A stretch of DNA of 64,000 nucleotides from Augochlora pura (GCF_028453695.1 NC_135781.1:9299640-9363639); one strand, 5' to 3'; counted from the stretch's first letter, positions 37,990-51,696 are shown. A program made the numbers and translations. The notes: a model not told the origin generated them from the sequence alone.

Positions 37990-40512
37990 ATTTCTCGACT
38001 AGGAAAAATAATGGCCGTAACAGAGAGACGAAAGGTAGACGTATCGCGTCCCGTTTATTGCAAATACGACTAAATCGTGCTTCTGAATCGTACTTTTCAC
38101 CCGTGCTTCCGATCGCGCGGCGGAACAATGCTAGGACTAGTATTGAAAGTTATATCGTCGGCAGTGACGGAAACGACGTATCCCGGGAACGATTCATCCG
38201 TTTCATTTTCACGATCTCTCGCGGCACGGTTACGACGCTGCCGCAGTACCCAACCCCGACACGGCGAACTGTGTCGAGTGCCACGGACGGTTTAAGCTTT
38301 TTCTTCCTGCCGCTTCTGTCTGCCGCGAGACTTCTATTTCCTTGGCTCCGCGGGGTCGGCGGCGACCGCCGTCGTCGTTCCTTTCTTTTTTTTTTTCCCC
38401 CCCGCCGGCAACCGTGGAGGCGCGCTCTCAAAGATATACCGATTTGTCGAATGATTTCGTTCAAGAGAGTCCGTCCGATCTGCCGGCGACTTTTATGCGC
38501 GCGACAGCCATCCCCCGACCCGGACGCGTCGTATCGCCGCCCCGGTCTCTGTCGCGCTAGGGTGTTTCACGACTTCGGATAAGACGACGACCACTTAAAA
38601 TTAATATCACGACTCGAAAGCAGTTTCGATAATGCTGCAGGAAACCATACATAGCCAGTCAATAAAACCTCTTATCGCCCCTTATCGCGATCATCGTCGG
38701 GCTAGTGCCTATGAAAATCCGATAAAATCGAAGTAATTTGTGTAATGTAACCCGCCGTCGTTTTCAATACTATACCTATATATTACTAGGGCGGATGTCC
38801 GAGTTACGGCCATCTTGAGCTCGTCGCGTAGCTTTAGCTTCCCCCCCTAATTTTCGAACAAAGTTTTCCCTTCTAGTAGAGGAATCTCTTTTATTCAAGA
38901 CTATTTTTATGTAACAAATATTTTGTATTACATGCTGATTAATCAAAAAAGTATAAGGAAGCGCTATATAAATTTAACTGTCTTTTAAAAAAACGCCGTG
39001 TCTCTATAAGTGCCACAATTGCAGTCCTATAATTCTTAGTCAAACTGCAATCAGACAAACAAATTTTAAACAAGACCGATAGATAAATATCGTATGGATC
39101 ACTGATTACTGATGGTATCAATGCGGACAGAACAAACTAATTGTTATAAATGGGCAATAGAAAGCACTACTTTCAGGTTATATGTTATAATAAGCTAATG
39201 AGTTATAATAAGGTTAATTTGCTGGCATATGAATAATGTCACCGATCATTTTTTAATGCTTCTACAATTGTTTATTATCTTAATTTTTCATTAATATATT
39301 ATATATTATTTCCAATATTTCTGAAATTTTGCACATATAATATTGTCACCAAGTGGTACAATTTACAGGGAGAAAATTGAAAAAATTCGCATGTCGAACA
39401 TTGAGGACCACCCTAATGCATATTCATTGTTCGATTTTTAAAATACAGTTACTGTAGTTTGATTGGACATTGGAAACGTTTCAATATCGTATTTACGTAT
39501 GAATTGTGTTACATGTTACTATATATTCCAGTACATTAATCAATTTTATGTAGCAAATAAATAAAGATTTCCCGAAACAGGAGATACTTTTCAATATAGA
39601 AAATATAATTGCGATATCGTTGAGTATCAATAAAATATCGACGATGTATCGATAACAAATAATCATATTTCTAAAACAAAACAATTCTCCGCTGTCTATT
39701 TTCACTGTGTCGCGCTGACTAGTAGAATTAGCAATGCAGAATAGAAATCTCTTATAAATCTATTACATTGTGATTAGGATAATTTGTACGAGTGAGCCAG
39801 CAATGATGTAACCGGTGACATAGTTTGAGCAATTTAAATAACGATTAATAATGAATACAGGGCCAACAAACGAATAAACGATCTATAAATGAATTTGCCT
39901 CGGGGCATATTCTATCGACACAATCTCCATATTCATGCTTGATTCAGATTCAGATTAATTCTAGCCTTTGTGGCCGTGTCACTATACTGTGAATTACTTT
40001 TTCTATTGAATATTGAACTGGTGTGGCGAGCGGATCTGTCCCGCGCGTCCTAGAGAATGTTTTGCTTTCGGTCTCGATACACTGTAGAATGATGCGTATA
40101 TGACAGCATAACTTGTTCAGATAGTTAATACGCAAGTGCTGCGTTAGACACGCATGGTTAACACAAATCATTAGTTTGATTTAGAAATTAATTTCTATTG
40201 CAATACGTTTAATCAAACTTATACATGCCGAATCCAACAGAATATTCACTGTTACTGTCAAGATTTCAAAATTTCCTGTACGATCAACGCTAATGAAACC
40301 TGAATTAATTCCATAACTTTTGCCTCGAAGAATTCAAAATTATCTCCAAATCTTGGAAATTTGATAAAAAGAGAAAATTGGACAAAGAGAAAATCTGGAC
40401 AAAGGGAACTGATTAAATTACTTAGTACTTGCTTAAATTATTAAGAACGTTCACTGATCAGTAAAACAGAAAATTATAACGATTCGACCTCAGTAGATTA
40501 TAATATAATAAC

Positions 40513-40625
40513 TAGACTGCGAACCTTTATGCAAAAATAAAAACTATTTAACTCGAATGTAGAAATCGGAAATGAAATAAAAATGTATTTCTTCTTTCAA
40601 TCATTTTAATTCTTCTTTCAAAAAT
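40513..40625. repeat. dispersed AT-rich repeat, TAGACTGCG family, copy 2
   Basis: It starts TAGACTGCGAACCTTTATGC and aligns with copies at 27018 and 46248. Within it, CTTCTTTCAA-type words repeat twice (about 40588-40625). Confidence 0.45.
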
Positions 40626-40736
40626 TTTAAACACTATTTATTGCAGACTATTCTTTAAAACATAATGTATCGTTTCTTAAAGATGTTAAAATTAATTAAG
40701 CCGTTTATTAATACAGCTTCGTCGATTAGCATCCCT

Positions 40737-40812
40737 TTGTCCTTAATTATTTTCCCTAATAGAACGAGACAATTTTTGTTTCTTGTCTTAGTATAAGGGG
40801 TTCATTAAAACA
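40737..40812. repeat. second copy of the GACAATTTTTGTTTC dispersed repeat
   Basis: The words GTCCTTAATTATTTT and CGAGACAATTTTTGTTTCTT align with 14179-14230 over about 50 bases with few differences. The copy ends with an AAGGGGTT that could be the remnant of a TTAACCCCTT edge. Confidence 0.45.
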
Positions 40813-41974
40813 CTTTGATTTTGTAATAGTTTTTCTTATGACGTATGCATTGCGATATTTATAACACGGTAAGAATTACAATTATACAATCTTATTTCAA
40901 TTTTAATTAAACAAAAGACTGTAGCGCGATATAGAAGAATGACAATATTTTTATTTAGACAAATCATTGTTACAACATAGTTCAGGCGATCCGTTCTAAT
41001 CAATAGTAAAAATATCCGACGTCCTGAGCGAAAAGTTGAGAGTGGGACGCGTGGCATATGCTATCCATATGGTATGGAACGTGTTAATGTCCAACGTTGA
41101 TGATTCGATCCATCACGAAGCATGATCAATTACCGAAGTGCTCCTTGTTGGCCGCGATTGCTGATAGAACGATTCTATTGATCAGGCTTGTAAGAAGGGA
41201 AAACCAATCGGACAGGCAACATATCACGTGACTTTTTAATACCTGCGCCTGGAAAGAACCGCGGATTGACTATAATTTGTCCAGCGATTGATTAGACAGA
41301 CCTTTGTGCAGTTTCCGGGGAATTATTGTGTCCGACGAGATTTATCGAGAGGATACCGTACGTAGAGATACGCAGACATCCCGCGACCGATGAAACCGTG
41401 CCAGAACACGGTGAACAACTTATCGGGCTAAATGTTGAATAATGCTCCCCCTGCCGTTCCTGACCGCCATTGTTCCGCCACCGGAAAATCCTGTTCGCAT
41501 TGTGACCGATGAGTACACTCGCTACGATTACACGTTCGAGGAGTTGGCTTCGAACGGACTTAGACGGAAAGTTAGGCAAATCGCACGTCCCGATTTGCTA
41601 CTCTTTTAATACGATGTAATTGTTCGAAAGTTATTCGGTTCCTGTACTATTCCGAGGTTCGGCTGGAACGCAATGAACTTTCGACTGCATCTACGAAACG
41701 AGATAAGATACAGCTTTGTGTAAGCATTCTATGTATAGATACGACTCTCCTTTATAAACTTGCCAGGTATAGATAAGTTAGTTTGATACAGTTTCGAATA
41801 GTATCATTCAGCGTGAAATACCTGGCATTTACTGGTCGTTAATGTCTTCGAGCATTGAAGAGGAAATTTCAAGGTGCTAATTTTTGTCATTGAATTCAGT
41901 TTTTTAATCTATTTAATTGACGGAAAGAAAGTTTTGCATTACTGGTATAATTATAAATATTATGTGCAAGATGC

Positions 41975-42358
41975 TTACGATGGCGATAAAGGGGTAATAC
42001 AAATCAAAGATGACAGAGTAAGGTAGACAAGAGCATGTAACAAAAAATAAAGAAAAAGTCGACTGGCGATTTTAGGTGGTACTAAAAATTGATACAATAT
42101 TTTTAATAGAATTTTCATATTATACAAGTTTGTAATCGATAAATTTAGAGAAGTATAAAAGTCTTCTCTATAACCTCCATTTTGGAGTTGAAATAGCCTC
42201 GAGTGATGCGGTGACCAAACGACGCTTCCATATTCCAGTTGTGGTAAAAGTGAAGCATAATATAAAATATTAAAAGTGTTGCGGTTATGAAAATTTTTAT
42301 TATGACGATCGATAAAACCTAGTGGTTTATAAATAATTTTAAGGTACGTAACTGTGAG
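41975..42358 (-). pseudogene. LINE reverse-transcriptase remnant (jockey/CR1-like, C-terminal part)
   Basis: The minus strand is open for 127 codons from just after a TGA (42359-42361) to TAA at 41975-41977, with no usable ATG at its start. Residues 12-58 read like the segment just after the catalytic palm of non-LTR retrotransposon reverse transcriptases: PLGFIDRHNKNF followed by LPQLEYGSVVWSPHHSRL, which fits the family pattern of LGFI, a run of polar residues, then LVR.HLEYGSVVWSP. After that the frame appears to slip: near 42177-42182 the next frame continues the similarity, so this frame's last 60 or so residues are probably meaningless. No YADD/FADD motif is visible upstream, so the copy is 5'-truncated, as is usual for LINEs. 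Confidence 0.75.
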
Positions 42359-43113
42359 TCATTTTAAAACTAAAATCAAAGTTGCAGTAATTTCTTTTCT
42401 TAAAAAAAGGTGGCAGAATTTTTCGTCGACAGGAAAAAAGAATTGACATCTGTTGGTAAAAATGTATTACAGTTTGTAATAAATGTGTTGGTAAGTAGAC
42501 AAAATGTTTCCTAGCAAAAGAGTCGCAGTTTCATTTTCTGTTTGTTTCATTTCCACTTTTGAAACACAGGTAGAAGTTCATTACTTTTTTCAACCCTTTT
42601 ATGTCGGTCGACTTTCAGCGATAAAAATGTTCGAATTCTTCGGCACCTAAGAATGTTAATGTTACATCCTTTCGTGGTCGAAATTTCCTCCAACCTAGGT
42701 TCTCTTTAATTTCAACAGAATGTGTTCGAAATAATTTAGCTCGAGCTGGAAACCAACTAGACTCGAGTAATGTAATAGCCCTTCATAATTAACAAGTGTG
42801 TATGCTAGACCTACAGGGCCGAGACAAAAGTTCGAAGTCCGAGAAAGAAAATGAAAGGAACTTTCTTTGTATTCAACAGAATAGACTACAAGGTAAGACA
42901 ATGGTTCTAAACTTTCATATCCGCCATGGAGTATGTAAATCGTAAATGTACTTTTCTTCCAAAGTGCAACGGAAGTTCTACCACCATGTGGCATAGAATA
43001 TTTGAGGCACATAGCTGTTCTATTTAACGTAGAACCACCGCTTCGTCGGATATAATTTAAGACGTGCGGTATGTAATATTGACATGCAACAGCCGGACAT
43101 GGTCTGCGCTGAA

Positions 43114-43139
43114 TGGCTTGCAAAATGGCTTGCAAAATG
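43114..43139. repeat. two copies of a 12-bp unit
   Basis: ATGGCTTGCAAA is repeated in tandem and followed by ATGG. Confidence 0.8.
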
Positions 43140-43200
43140 GATATGAGCAGAAATTTTGGTTCACTGTATTTTTAAAGAAATAAATTAAAAAATTTAATTC

Positions 43201-43287
43201 TTGCTTTTTTATTAACTCTTGATATAAATTTAAATTTTTTAATTTATTAACTTATTTTTGCTTTTTTAACTCTGATATAAATTAAGT
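43201..43287. repeat. direct repeat of about 30 bp, spaced 56 bp
   Basis: TTGCTTTTTTATTAACTCTT and TTGCTTTTTTAACTCTG, each continuing GATATAAATT, lie at 43201 and 43257. The first copy has a short insertion (ATT). The intervening sequence is a run of AAATTT words. Confidence 0.75.
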
Positions 43288-44578
43288 TAATTTAGAACCT
43301 GCCACTTTGACGACTCTTACGGTTTTGTGTTAAACAACAATCTTTGTAAGGATGATAGTCTACTTTCTTCTTCCCTTTATGTCTCAACCATGCGAAGCAC
43401 ATGTTCTTCGAGATCGCAGTCCGAAACTTCGCAGAGAAGCTAGAAGCAGAGTAGGAAGGTCGATGCAGATCGGTCGTAACTACTAGTTCCAGTGCGTCTG
43501 ACCATGACCGGATTATTCTCCTCGGAGCGACACTTGCCCAACTCGAATTTCCAAATCGTCCAAGGTGTTCGCGTAACCGGTCGACCAGAATGGCGCGCTC
43601 GTCAACGCCAGCTTTTGCCTCGAATCATTAGCCTTTATGCTCGTCCCGAGAGATATCGAACGCTCCGAAAATCAAGAATATAAGCACCGGAAATCCTTAT
43701 TCGCAACGTCTTACCTTCCACGCTCCAGAAGATCTTCCTTACGGATGGCTCTCTGGCAATTCTGCGGAACCCGGCTAGCCACTAACTCATGATATACAGC
43801 GACTGGCATAGTCGAGGTTGGTCCCTAAGTCTTCGGCAAATCTCTCGGAAGCGTGCGGATGAACCCGTGTCTCGTGATTCGAGGCAGTGCCTTTGTTGCG
43901 GACTGAGGTTGCCAGACTGCTGTCGCAAAGACACATCCAGTTTAGTTCTCGATCGTGATCTCGGATTCTCGGATTCTGGGATTCTTGTATCTCCTGTGTT
44001 ATTTCAATGTCTTGGAGAATTCTTACAGAGTTTCGCAGTCTGAAAGAAGCGTACGAAACGTAGACTGCCTGTTCCGCACGTTTTTTTCTTAAAGACGCGA
44101 TTTTGTTTTGAGAAAGTGGAAAAGCATTTTAAATCGTACTTTGGGATCTGGGTTTTAGAAAGTTTGTTTTAAAAATTGTTCAAGTAAATATTACAAATGA
44201 GTGACATCTTCGTGATATTTAGTATTTGTTACATGTTTTAGTTGTAATATTTTCATTTTACTTTCGAAGTTCACCAAGTAATGTTACAATACGTAAATTG
44301 GTTTATATTGTATCGTGCTATTTAGAAACTTAATATTCACTTAGAATCAAATGAAATCTATTATTACACACTTATTCATGTTACATTAATATTAAATTAT
44401 TCACGAATCCATAGAAGCTTCTGCTAAATCTTCGATAAAAATAATTCCGAATTAATGGGATCAATTGTAATGCATCCTTTATTTGGATAAGATAATTTAA
44501 TAGATCATCAAATTGATCTTAATTAATTTAATAGATCGTGAAATTCGCGATCTCATAATTTACGTAAAGATAGTCATA

Positions 44579-44627
44579 TTAATTTAGATAGTTAATTTAG
44601 ATATTAATTTAGATATTAATTTAGATA
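44579..44627. repeat. 4 x 12-bp tandem repeat
   Basis: TTAATTTAGATA occurs four times, with one extra G after the first copy. It is AT-rich and sits just downstream of related words (TTAATAGATC) at 44490-44545. Confidence 0.9.
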
Positions 44628-46247
44628 AGCGCACTAATTATTATGAAGACAGCGAATATGTTAATCATTGATATAAAACGGTACCTTAAAGCGAAATGAA
44701 AATTGTTTCATGAGTGGTTCTTAGTCTTATAAACAATCGACGTCGTAGCATGAATGAGAGATCAATCAGTATCCCGACGTTGGCCCATCAGTGTTGGTAA
44801 CAACTGTGTTCGGTCGCAGCTAATTGCGAAACAAGGGACGAACGCGAAAGTTTGACGGATGAAGCGAAGAGGGAAACGAATCGATGTGGAGGAGGAAGGA
44901 GAGTTGGCCTTATCGTTAAGGGCTGCGATAGGGTAGCTGGAAAGACGGAGGGAAGCACGGGACTTGTTCTCATCGGAGCAGTTAAGGCCGGTGTGGTACG
45001 AGCGTGGCTCGGGGAGTGGATTTGATAAATGCCGTGACATCACGAGAGCAATTATCCCTGCTACACTCTATTTGCAGTTCCCTTGCTCTTTTATCTACCC
45101 GCAGTGGTGAGCCCAGCCTCGCCTCCTTTCTATCAACGTCCGCCGGGCCGATCGTTTCCTTCTCTCGTCGTACCTTTCTTTTTTTGTCGAATAGCTAAAT
45201 TCATGCCGGTCCTGAAAGATCTCCGAGAACGCCGCGCGGATGCTTCCCGCCGCCAAGGGCAATATCAGAATTCGGATTAATTAAAATTGAAATTCGTGGG
45301 ACGTATCGACGATAATGTATTACAGCAGGAGCTTTTCGCGATCACAACTGATAGAGAACTACGAGTTCTTTGATCGGCGCTGTTGCAAAGCTTCCGCGTT
45401 AATGAATTCTTTTGCCGGGACAAGCCGGGCCCCCGACCTTTCCTCTCTTACTTTTCGCCGTTCTCTGTCCCGATGTTCGCCAATTAATAAGCGTCTCGGG
45501 CGCCGGTATTACCGGATTCTCCTTTGTGTTCGACCGAGTAAAAATGAAAAGAGGGAAAAATAAAAACGGGGAAAGAAAAATGGGAAGAAAAACGAGGACC
45601 GAGCGGGTAGGATCAAAGCCCTGAGGGATCCTGCAATTCGATATCGTAATGCCAGAAATTCGAACGGTTATATCGGAGGCTACCGGCTTTTGTTAAGGAT
45701 CACCGTTATTCCCGAGCCTGGGGGGAAGACGGAGAAGCGTGGTTCCCTGAAATTCGCGCCGCCCTCGGTTGCGTGCGTGATTCGGCGGTCGCGTGATTCC
45801 CAGCCGTTATCGAAATTCCAAGGAATTCTTCCGGCGCGATGCGAAAGAGGGCCCCGGATTGCGAGAGAACGATCCCCGCGCAACCACCGACGCACACGCC
45901 GATTTTCTGCGTGCGTGTGCGACGCGTGCCCCTCCGACCCCGCTAGACAGGGGACTAACGCTTCCAGGAAAAGTAATTTTCTTAATACACAGATGTTTCG
46001 AGCTCGATGCTATCTGCTCATCGTTGCGTTAAAAAACAGAACAGGAAGTGGAGTGACAAACGTATGGAAATTGCACCCTCCATTGTGAGATCTTAACTAC
46101 GCCAAGTGACAACATTTTTTTACGGAACTCTGTGCGCGAATAAAAACGCTGTAATTTGTATCTCGATGTCGTTTAACTCTGGTAAAAACTTCATTCGAAC
46201 TTATAGTTAATCGCTAAAATATTCAAGAAACATTTAGAAAGAAATTA

Positions 46248-46300
46248 CTGGACTGCGGAACTTTATGCAACATTTTTCCAATTCAATTATCGAATCGGAC
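46248..46300. repeat. dispersed AT-rich repeat, TAGACTGCG family, copy 3 (partial)
   Basis: CTGGACTGCGGAACTTTATG matches the first 20 bases of the copy at 40513 with a few changes. Similarity fades after about 30 bases. Confidence 0.35.
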
Positions 46301-47415
46301 AATTTCTAAAGCTAAGAATAAGGTAGAAATGTCATTAATTTTCGTTCATTTACAGGTCTCCTAGAACTTAAAAAATATTGTGCTGCACTTTCGAAGTTGC
46401 CATAAACAATATTTCTAATTTCTAAACATAGGAATAGCTTCAAGGAATCGATTTAAAATTTGTCTGCTACATCTAGAAGGGGAGTTTTTAGTACGACCCA
46501 CACGCAGGCTCCACCACTATGCCGAGGGTTAAAGTTTTATGAATTCAATCTTCTTCTATCAAAGTTAGCATGTTCTTAAGATTTAGTGGTTTCAGGATGA
46601 AATGGAACATCAATGTTTATTTTACAAACAGGTAAGATATATGAATGAGTTTCTATTATATAACATGAGACGTTTTCGCAACTTTGTGATCGACTGTAAT
46701 CTTACGCATATACTATTTTTCGATTTGGAGAGCTGATAAAAGATTTCCATTTTTTATATCGAAGTGCTGTACATTTATAAATTTTTATCTTGAAAATTCA
46801 TGACGGTGGGATTTGATTGTTCTTATATTATATTTTCACAATTTATGTAATTTTTGTTTAAAATTCAGGTGTATATACTAAATATTAAGTAAATTGCCTC
46901 ATATAGGGCGGATCGGAACACTTTGATATAGAGTAAACTGGAGCATCTATGTATATGTATTATGTACATATGTATAGAGTAATGATCTTATTACCCAGAT
47001 AATCGAGTATTCAGATTACTCGTTACAACTACAGATAGTAATTCGAATCAAAATTCGAATTTGAGTATCTGTACATCCATATTAGGCCAGACTATATTCA
47101 AAACAATAAAAACAACAAGCAATGTCTATTATTCATTTATCGATTAACTATTGATCATATGAGCGTAATATAGTACATAACAAAATAATAAATTCATGTT
47201 CATTATATAAGTAATATATTACCTATTTACTGCATAAATAATCTTCTATTGTCTACTTAGAAATAAAGAAATTCTATCTATATCTATAATTCTGAACAAT
47301 AGTAAGAGTCCTAACATATGCATAATAATGGATAGAGAAGAATAGAAACGTCTCTTGGCGCGTGTCATATTTTTCTCGCAATTACACCTGGGACTCTCCT
47401 TATACGGTACTCCTT

Positions 47416-47475
47416 TTACACGATTCACGTTTGCACGATTCACGTTTACACGATTCGCTTCTACGCGATTCACTT
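47416..47475. repeat. 4 x 15-bp tandem repeat
   Basis: The unit TTACACGATTCACGT is repeated four times with increasing divergence from left to right. On the minus strand it reads as NRVN-like five-residue units within a short open frame, which is probably incidental. Confidence 0.85.
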
Positions 47476-50400
47476 CCGCGCGGCTCTTTCAAACCATTTA
47501 ATTCACTGCTATTTGAATCTTTAACACGTTTCATTCACTGTTATGCAAATGTTTAACATGTTTCACTTTTATTCAATTTTCTAGTTTATTTTATTCACGT
47601 CCGCCGCCAGACGATATGTTCAGCAACGAAAGTGATTTTTTTTCATTATATTATTGGAAAACGTATTCGTGGCAACGATGACGACGAATGAAACGTTTGT
47701 TTTTGAAATATAATATATAATAATACCTGATATATAAGAGAATATTATAATATTTTTTTATTCATGTTTCTATGGAATAAAATGTGATGGCATGGAATTT
47801 CATACTTTATATTACTTTTTGCAATGTAGAATCTAACTTGATACTAACTTTCCATTTGTTTACAAGTAAATTGTTTCACAATTTTTTTTATGCAATATAA
47901 ATTCATCACGTAAAAACAATCGGGTGTATTAATTGGTACAACAAAATTTGAACAGTTATAGTTCGTCAGAAAATTGATTGAGTATAGAATTTTAATAAAA
48001 TGTTTGACTGACACGTCAATGAATAATGCACCGAATTAATCACCATCCGATTGCTCGTAAAATCGGCAAACGGATATACAAGAGCCTAAATAAGTGACCT
48101 GCAAAGCCATTAAACTTTATCCGATATCATCGGAAAGGGGCTGACAGAAACCGATTTCTTATTAATCACACTTCGTATAATACGTCGATATCTGTCAAGC
48201 AGATGGGAGCAGACGCTAGAAGCGGGCGTTATTACCGAAAACGTGCTATAATAAGTACATTTCTACTTGTGGTGTCATGATTCGATAACGTATCTACTTG
48301 CCGGAAAGCATAGAATTAAGTTTATGGCTAATCATCGATTTAACGATTATATCGCCTAACGTCGAAATTCAACGAATCCGATTCGTTCGCGGATCCGCGA
48401 GCAAAGATAGATTATCGAACGCCCGGCGTTGCGAGTCGTAACAATAGAAACATTCGAAAAAAAGTATAACTCGTTTTATCGAAAGTTCTCGAGTACATAA
48501 TTAGCAATAGAAGTTCAGACGTCGAGTGTTAAGTAGTTAAATTAGTAGACACTCCGATTACGTGGCTCGCTTCTTCGCCGGGTTAAACGATCACCGGTGC
48601 TCCGCCTTCGTATTTTCATTCCGTCCCGCCTTTCACGAAAGTATTTCTTATTAAGTGCGCCACTAACCGCTGTTACTTCCTTTCCGTATACATTATTAAC
48701 TATGTTCCTCTAGTCCCTCCCGTGGTTTTTCTTTCTTTTCTCTAAACGTGCCGCGGGACCACCGTGCACAGGGAAACTGGAGGTCTGTCGGTGTTGTCGC
48801 GAAATCGTGATTTAAATACACTATTCCGCCGTGTTGTGCTACTAACGGTGAATTTAAAAGCTGTTCCTCGGTAACGTAGGGCGATTAAGGGTGCGGTTAA
48901 ACTGGATGCGTATTTGGACGATGTTCGTATAAGAACAAGGTAGTCGTCCGAATTGGATGGTTACGGAGACAGTGTGCTCGGACGGTCAATTCACGTTTTA
49001 GATAATATTGTATATTGCATGAAATGAGTGAAAATGAATTCGGTCGGTCATTACTATTTTTTAGATAATAATTTATTAAAAGATCTACTGAAAAATTAAA
49101 GTTTGAAGAGAAAAATCAATGATCGGTTGATTCAGGGCTCGGAATTAACCTGCGCGCAACATAAAGAACGCGAGGGTTACGCCTTCTGAGTCAATTTAGA
49201 GAGCACTTCCAGAATTAATAAATAGATTAACAAGTTTCTGTTATTTAAATTAGTAAATATTTACTTGTAATTAGACGAGCATTAGCATAATGAAGTTAGC
49301 GAAATGAGAAAATGATAATAGCTGTGCACAAATGCTCGCAGAATGGAAATGTTTCCACTATCAGGAAGAATGACGCTATAGTAATAAAAAACAAACATTA
49401 AATGTTAAATATGTTCCGCGGAGTACGAGAATAATACGTCTCTGTTCCGTAACATATTGCAGAGAGTACAGCCATACACCAAATTGCCACTTCCATCGTT
49501 TCGTATTTTTGTGAGTATATATATGTATGTGTTTGAAGCTATATGTTACGCTGTCGGAAAATGCGCGTTTTGTTATGCGAGAGTTACTATAATTTTTGAT
49601 CTCCCTTATACGCACGCAAATAGCATCGAACTGTGAAAAGGATGTTCTATACGCGCCGAGATAAAAATGAAGGGACACCTAACAAACTCTTCATAAATAT
49701 TTTACTGAGAAATTATGATCGGACCGTGCAAATTTGTACAAATTCGTTCTTTTAAAGATTAATGTTGAAAAATTAAATCTCTCTAAATTGTAGATCATAC
49801 CATTAGTATATTCCATAAATTAAGGATGATATGAAGTTCTAATAAATTTTATTTAATATTTTACTTTGTAACTGATCCATTACCTTTTTGTGTGATGCAA
49901 ACCTAAAAATTTAATTCGACTAATAAAATTTAAATTATATATTTAATAGTAATAAGATTATTTGCATTTCTTACTAAAAATGGTTCATAGCGACAGAACC
50001 AATTACAAATATACCTCAACAGTCATATCTAGAAAACAACAATGTTTAATGTTTATATAAATTTACGAAATATATCTTCAAATCTGGTAATAAATACCTT
50101 ATTTCAAAAATTAACTTGACCACAGCTGTAGAAAAAAAATAATAGACTGGTGTTTAAAATTTATTTTATACATAATTGATATAAATAGCCTGCACAATAA
50201 TCAGAGTACACAAAAGAGTGAATAATTTATTTATTAATGATTCAATACTTGCAAACTGCGTAGAAATTGTATTAACATTAAAATTACTAGAGGAAACCCA
50301 AACCACCAATTTCGTAATCACTGGAAAGATGTACGTGCTGAATGTATGAACATTATTTTCAACGTAACAGATGTGATGCCATAATACTGAGGGATGGATA

Positions 50401-50861
50401 TACGAAACCCATTAACACAGTTGATTTTGGCTGATACGATCTAATGCCTACGCCATACCAATACATAGCTTAATGCATTCCCCCTGAAGCTTCCAATAAC
50501 TTAGCTGTTGAACTAAATAGATATGTCTACGAAATTTTCTGTTACCAGCTCATTTATAGAAAACCCATGAACATCACTGGTTCCATCACTCATAAATACT
50601 CATAAATAAATAAATTATTTTTAATTACACAGTCGACACTTGTCAATTTATTTTTTCGCAATCTTGGAATATCTTTTCATAAACATTTCACTAAATCCCG
50701 GTACAGAGTGTGGAGAACATTGTATCCTTACATTTGCATATTATACCTCCATTACATACCTCCATAATATACGCTAATTCAATTCTCTATACGTCAATTT
50801 AATATTCGATATATTTTAGCAGTTTAACAAACACATTAATCACAAAATTGAACGATAAATT

Positions 50862-50993
50862 TTACATTAAGTGTTGAAAATTCGCTCCTTCTGCTTCAAT
50901 ACATTTCCGACGGTTTTTCCAAAAATTATTAATGATTGTCCGCGCCCGGTTATTGTAATTTCGTCCGGCGCGTTTTGTAAAGCTAATTTCACC
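50862..50993 (-). pseudogene. C-terminal tail of a decayed Tc1/mariner-superfamily transposase
   Basis: The minus strand is open for 43 codons between an upstream TGA (50994-50996) and TAA (50862-50864). It ends with NNFWKNRRKCIEAEGANFQH and then LM, which closely fits the tail shared by many insect transposases (RR..KCIEANGGHFEHL followed by a stop). Upstream, reading frames are lost and no DDE motifs were found. The HTH fragment at 7856-8056 belongs to the same broad transposase group but is a separate relic, 43 kb away. Confidence 0.45.
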
Positions 50994-51339
50994 TCATTCG
51001 TCGATTTCAGTGATTGATGAGAGATCTTCTACCTTCAATAACAATAATAATTTTAATATCTCTTTTTCAACCGCCCACTCTATCTTCGTTTTTCCGTATC
51101 CGATAGTTTTAACAATGTCGGCATTCTACGTATCTCCCGCGTGCAATTCGATAATAATTGTAATCCGCTCTGTATCGTATTTCATTGTTAAGCAATTGAA
51201 CTATAAAAAAAGTGTAAAAATTCGATACACGAAATAGAGTCGAACATTGAATATTGTCTGAATAAAAGGTGCGTTTCTCACGAAGGAACAGAATTTACTT
51301 CGCAACCTGTATAAAAGCTGACGAATTTCATACTAAAGC

Positions 51340-51359
51340 CTCTCTCTCTCTCTCTCTCT
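51340..51359. repeat. (CT)10 microsatellite
   Basis: A pure CT run marking the change from AT-rich DNA to a GC-rich block. Confidence 0.93.
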
Positions 51360-51696
51360 TACTCTCTGTTATCCAGCCCAGTTGGTAAGATCACTGAGCC
51401 CATTGCGCAGTATCGAATAACGCCGCTAAATTGAAAGAGAATCTCTCGGTGGTACACAAGACACGCCGTAACTCTCGCGTCGTTCATTGATATCGGTACA
51501 AGCATCTCTTAACAATCGGTTGCGCGCGGCTGCACAGATGCACGGCCGGGATTATCGTTCGATTCGTATCCATAAACAGCACTCTTAACCGCTTTATCTT
51601 CCGTGCCGGTACACGTATAATGCCTCTGACACTGGGAATCGCTCGGCGATCGTAAATGTCCCTCGTAAAAAGCTCGGCGCGCGGCTCGGCTACGGT

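Larger units (their letters stand above)
36429..41974. other. no gene seen; mostly AT-rich
   Basis: A CT-rich tract lies at 36522 and a short CpG-rich block at 38000-38600. The rest is AT-rich. Dispersed repeats at 40513 and 40737 and a 10-bp inverted repeat (TGCCAGGTAT at 41761-41770 and its complement at 41818-41827) are the only structure seen. Confidence 0.6.
42362..50861. other. no gene seen; long AT-rich tract with one GC-rich block
   Basis: The GC-rich block is about 44750-46050. A 146-codon minus-strand frame at 42695-43135 in neutral-composition DNA has no recognisable domain or splice context. Tandem repeats at 43114, 43201, 44579 and 47416 and the repeat at 46248 are listed separately. 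47500-50860 shows nothing. Confidence 0.55.

Noticed and set aside
42695..43135. 146-codon minus-strand open frame in neutral-composition DNA
   Set aside because: It is longer than expected by chance in such DNA, but I see no domain, repeat edge or splice context. BLASTP would settle it.
47416..47475. CRISPR-like array
   Set aside because: Four 15-bp units abut with no spacers; it is a plain tandem repeat in eukaryotic DNA.
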